Below, in pieces: positions 59,683 through 64,000 of a DNA stretch of 64,000 bases (the first letter of the stretch is position 1; each line of letters begins with the position of its first letter). Source of the DNA: Metellina segmentata (taxonomy: Eukaryota > Arthropoda > Arachnida > Araneae > Tetragnathidae); the NCBI GenBank assembly GCA_947359465.1, contig OX375873.1, forward strand, positions 76,634,278 through 76,698,277, given 5' to 3'. The notes under the pieces were generated by a model, which made no database searches, was not told where the DNA came from, and worked only from the letters and a program-made list of their open reading frames with translations. A program made the translations under genes and the position numbers.

Positions 59683-60263
59683 GTAAAAACAAATTTGCTG
59701 TACAATTTCTAAATAAATAACCTAAATAAAATAAAAAAGACATTCAATTTAGAGTAACTTGGCTTTCCTTGTTTTGGTGCTTATTTAAAGTTTATCGGTG
59801 AGATTCCTAAGAATTTTATGAGTGATTTTCAGGAATGATTTCAATTGAAATGTAGAGCATACTTTCTAGATATACGAAGGCTTCAAAGTCAATTTCGTTT
59901 TCTATCTGATATACTAATGTTACTATTATAGCAGTCGTGAAATGTACTCGAAAACGATTACAGTAGTTCTACCAAATTGGTTCTGCAGTTGAATTAATTT
60001 AAACCGAGGTAGTTAAAAGGACTAAATCATCGATTTCCATATTAACAAGAGTCTAAATACAGGTAACAGAAATAAAATAAGAAAAAAAAATAAACCATAA
60101 TCCACTTTTTAATTATAAAAAGACATAATAGATGTCTTCTAAGTTAGCCCGTTTCAAATGTGATTTTATGTCACTTTAAATGTTTATTATAAACATAATT
60201 TCAATACATTAACAAATTGTTAATCCAAATTTTTATTAAACTTATTTATTTAATCCTTTTCAG

Positions 60264-60450
60264 ATTATAAATATAGACGAAACGAGAAGAGACTGCTGGA
60301 TGTGTCATCAACGTATTTAGAATTTAATAATGGAAATTTCACGTGATGATTACATGAAATATAATCAATCAGGACCGGACACATATGAGTATATACTAAT
60401 AATGGAATAGAATAAAGAATAATATAAAATTAATGTGCAATAAAAAAATA
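60264..60450 (+). other. 3'-UTR exon of TIL B2' with poly(A) signals
   Basis: Acceptor 'aatccttttcag' and AATAAA at 60411-60416; duplicate of 17069. Confidence 0.5.
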
Positions 60451-61068
60451 TATATAAAGGCTTTTGTCCATTTCTTTGTTGTCACCATTTTGTATAAAAT
60501 TGATGTTGAATTTGTATAAAAATACTTCTCATAAAGAACAGGTTCAATGTATGCGATAAAAAATTCTTGTGTATATATCGTAAATGATCAAAGAAATGAG
60601 AACAAGAAATTTCTAGGAAATTTAATTCTTGTGCAGACCGTAACTTCATACAACTATGATCCTAAGCCTCAACTATAGTACAAACAGCCGACCGTATGAA
60701 AAACCTGATATCTGAAACATGAGCAATTTCTAATGAGAAGTTGAACTACTAAATGAAAGAGCAGATATTTAATATTGTTGTTAGGACATTGGATTACATT
60801 TTTTCCGCCTTTTTCTTCAGTTATCAACTGCACGTGTTCGGTTAACATTTGCACCTAATTTCTTTAACTGCAAACTTTTTTGTCCACCTGTTATCACAAC
60901 AAGTTGTTTTTTCTGTGTTCCCGTTGGTGTATATGAGAGGTAATTTATTGTTTTCATACATACAATAAATACTTTTACTAAAAAACTTGCATTTTCATTG
61001 TTACTGTTAAAATAATAAAAAATCACATTTCAAGTTCAACTATATCATGTACATATCATGTCAATATC

Positions 61069-62202
61069 ATGTACATAGATTTTCAAAAGGCTTTTGATAA
61101 AGTACCTCATGAGGCATTACTGTTTAAATTGGAAAGGCTGGGGATTCAGGGAAAAACATTAATATGGATAAAAAATTGGTTATTGGGTAGAAAGCAGAGA
61201 GTGCAGGTAAAAGGAAATTATTCACAGTGGACAGAAGTTATAAGTGGGGTGCCTCAGGGATCAGTTTTGGGACCAATTTTATTTATAATTTTCATGGATG
61301 ATATAGGTCAGGGGATCAAGAATAGAATCAGTATATTTGCAGATGACTTAAAAATATGGGGGACAGTGGATACCAAGTTACAGATAGAAAATTTACAAGG
61401 AGATTTTGATAAGATATCCGAATGGGCTGTAAAATGTAGTATGTCATTTAATGTAGGGAAATGTCAAGTTCTGCATATGGGTTACAGGAACAGTGGAGCG
61501 AGTACTGTCTGCAGGGAGTAAAGGTAAAGGAGGGAGAAACAGTCAAGGATCTTGGGCTGATAATACACAGGGATTTTAAAATGGGTCACCAATGTTCAGC
61601 TGCGGGTAAAAAGGCTAATAGGTTATTGGGGTATATTAAAAAGACTGTAACTTCAAGGGATAAGAATATAATCTTGCCATTATATAAGGGTTTAGTAAGA
61701 CCACATCTAGAATATGCTGTACAATTCTGGGCTCCATATATGAGAAAGGACATAGAATCAATTGAAAGGGTTCAGCACAGAGCTACAAAAATAATAAAGG
61801 GGCTAGCAAATTTCGACTATAATGAACGTTTAAGTAAGCTAAACATGTATACACTGGAAAGAAGAAGAAGGAGGGGGGATTTGATTCAGCTTTTCAAGTT
61901 TGTAAAACAAGTGGACACAGAGGGCTTAAATTTTAATAGGGATAACAGAACAAGGGGCCATGGGTATAAATTGAATAAGACACATTTTAATCGGGATTTA
62001 AGGAAAAACTACTACTTTAATAGGGTAATAGACAGTTGGAACGCGTTGCCAGAAAATATAGTTAATTCAAAGGGAGTGTACAAATTTAAGACACAATTGG
62101 ATAGTCAGTGGGAATCGGAGAATTCATAAACAAAGGACCAGCCTTGTTGGGCTTGAGCCTGTAGCTGGTCGTCAATATTTGTATTTGTATTTGTATTTGT
62201 AT
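61069..62202 (+). mobile_element. CR1-like LINE fragment, frameshifted (copy 2)
   Basis: Duplicate of 17878-19012. A one-base deletion near 61499 splits the reverse transcriptase frame into 61069-61521 and 61461-62129. The 3' (ATTTGT)n tail is kept. Confidence 0.85.
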
Positions 62203-62646
62203 GTGGTCCAAAAAGTTTATTTGACTTCAGAAACTTCATTTAACTTTTCAGACACTGGAATATAAATCAAACCATGAGTTCCTGAATGATGGTTATCTCC
62301 TTGCATGAGTGTAATTTGTAGTGGTTATTTATGAGGAAGAATATTGACAGTTACGAAAGTGGAGGAGAATGAGGCTTATGTCAAATGTATGGCAAGTATG
62401 GAAGTGGCCAGATAAAAACGATTGCATTTTTATCCCTAAAGAGGATATTAAACTATCCATGTGTAAGCTAAAGCAGAGAAGCACCAAAAACGAGCTTTTC
62501 CAAGTGTCTGTCTGAGCTGGGGGGTATATTTGGTAAACCGAAAAATAAACCAATTCGTAATTTATCTGAGAATGATTTTGAAAAAGAATTCATTTGCCTT
62601 GATTTTGATTTCGTTTTTATGTAGATTGCATTAGATTTAGATTGTA

Positions 62647-63235
62647 TTGGATCATCCGGAAAGTTCTGCGTGTTTTCAAATCAAAGTTAGTTTTGGTATT
62701 ATTATTTTGCTACCGCTGATAAGGAGTGACCTTGATTGAAGCAGGTGTTTATATTCGGTCTTTTCTGCTTACACTGCATAATTATAGCGAGTGTTGTGAC
62801 ATAATTTTTATTTCACTGCAGTGCTGAGAACCAGAAAGTTCATTTTCGTCAGATGCTCTTTTTTTTAGAAAGGAAAAAATGCTAGTCAGACTGTTCGTAA
62901 AATGTGTGCTGTATACAGACATAGTGATGTTTCTGAGGCCACAGTTCAAAGGTGGTTTGATAAATTTAAGCGCGGAAATTTCAGCCTCGAAGATGATGCC
63001 CACTCTGGACGAGTTTCCTCTGTAAACAGCTTTCTGTGGGACTACAAATGAATTTTTTGTTATGAATTGTTGCCACAGTTAATTCGGAAAAAAATAGTTC
63101 TCAATGGCAAGATTAAAAGCAAAAATCGAAGCAAAGCGGCCAGAACTGACAAATTAATCGTCGAGGTGTTTTCTTCCAGCATGACAATGCGCGGCCCCAC
63201 ATTTCACTGAATGTCAGACAAAGACTTATTGAGAT
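62647..63235 (+). mobile_element. mariner-like relic (copy 2)
   Basis: Duplicate of 19458-20045 with additional small deletions; the helix-turn-helix part RRWFDKFKRGN is changed to a QRWFDKFKRGN version. Confidence 0.65.
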
Positions 63236-63639
63236 GGATAAACTGTTTTGTGTACTTGCTTTTTGGTGGTGTTCGGGGGAGTGTATGAGCAATTTTTTCA
63301 GCCTAATGCTGCTCATATGTAGAAAACACCATTTTATGTTGTTTGGGTCAGGCTCCTCCCTGATGACGCCCTGATCCACCAACATTTCTTCATTTTTTTT
63401 ATCATTTTTTAAGACTTTTGTTGAAAATTACATTCTATAAGTACTCTCTAAGCTAGTAATAACAAGACCCAAGAAAAGATTATGCAAGTCATGGAGTTCC
63501 TTTCGGAAAATATTGACCTTCACAAACAATAGCCTTGCATTTTTTTTAAAACTTTACACAACCAATCTACGCAGTGTATCCATAAAAATACACTTTTACC
63601 TGTCCTATGGACGGGGGGTAAGGGGGACACCTGCGGTGC

Positions 63640-64000
63640 CAAAAAAACCCAAGATAATGCTGCACACGGCAAGAGTTGCTATGAATTGTCTTCAAGCTTA
63701 CCCAACACTTCCTTGGCCAGCTAGGTCTCCTGATCTCGCTCCCATAGAGCACGTTCAATCCAATATTTGTGTGCATGGCTCAGAGTGGGTGATAGGGCTG
63801 GAACGGCAATCTTGCAAGGTCTGTCTAAACTTTCCGAAAAGCGAGATATTTACCTGCAGTGGATTCCATCCCATGTGGGTCTTTATGGCAATGAGATCGC
63901 TGACTCGCTGGCAAAACTTGGCACACATGAACCCCTTCCGGAAAACTTGACACTTACATCCTCCGAAATTCACTAAATTAGAAAGAAGTGTGCACAGCTG
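63640..64000 (+). mobile_element. Tc1 fragment with jockey-type LINE insertion (copy 2, cut by window edge)
   Basis: The Tc1 part ends at ACGTT (63751-63755), followed by the LINE RNase H fragment from 63756. The frame continues past the position that is a TAG in copy 1. Truncated by the window end. Confidence 0.65.

Larger units (their letters stand above)
38938..64000. repeat. Tandem duplication, copy 2
   Basis: Aligns to 1-20820 in the same orientation. It lacks the Helitron-like insertion and has gained the 46724-52338 element. The unit extends to the left of 38938 (at least to the signal exon at 37820), but copy 1 of that part is outside the window. Confidence 0.92.

Overview
The window is AT-rich eukaryotic DNA with small exons, long introns, GT-AG splice sites and abundant decayed transposons. 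The transposon set (Tc1, mariner, a jockey-type LINE C-terminus ending in a 'LMDLI' tail after a CxxC...H...C knuckle, CR1-like LINE, gypsy, copia, hAT, Helitron) and the family of small secreted TIL (trypsin-inhibitor-like) cysteine-rich proteins point to an arthropod, most likely a chelicerate and probably a spider. That assignment is inference from sequence style; no species is claimed.

Layout. Two copies of a large tandem duplication occupy most of the window: copy 1 is 1 to about 20,820 and copy 2 is 38,938 to 64,000, with copy 2 extending left to at least 37.8 kb. They are near-identical by eye and share several old transposon insertions. Each copy holds two older paralogous TIL units. 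A unit consists of a signal-peptide exon (S), then a TIL exon A with its own stop codon, then a TIL exon B with its own stop codon. Both TIL exons start in phase 1 behind a good acceptor, and I find no second signal exon before B. The simplest reading is one promoter and one signal peptide with two mutually exclusive terminal exons, giving two different mature inhibitors per unit. Unit 1 is A1 (873) and B1 (6098) in copy 1, whose S lies left of the window, and S (37820), A1' (39815), B1' (43710) in copy 2. Unit 2 is S (7487), A2 (12309), B2 (16288) in copy 1, and a frameshifted S (45091), A2' (55510), B2' (59480) in copy 2.

The spacer between the copies (about 20.8-37.5 kb) carries one clear gene that long single-frame ORFs do not reveal: a seven-exon, 163-residue protein (23193-31589) with an N-terminal hydrophobic segment followed by charged helical coiled coil; I do not recognise its family. 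Around it are SINE copies, two Tc1 relics (in intron 4), a (CA)n tract (intron 1), minisatellites just after the stop, a GC-richer block of unknown origin (33.55-34.5 kb), a 250-bp tandem repeat in which each unit has an ATG, 18 codons and a splice donor, and a gypsy pol relic.

The two copies provide empty-site controls. Copy 1 has a 1,437-bp Helitron-like insertion (1584-3020) absent from copy 2. Copy 2 has a 5,615-bp terminal-inverted-repeat element (46724-52338, TA target duplication) absent from copy 1, itself carrying a nested hAT-like element with a perfect 8-bp target duplication and copia pol remnants. Stretches not listed below are AT-rich intron or intergenic sequence in which I see no gene or RNA gene.
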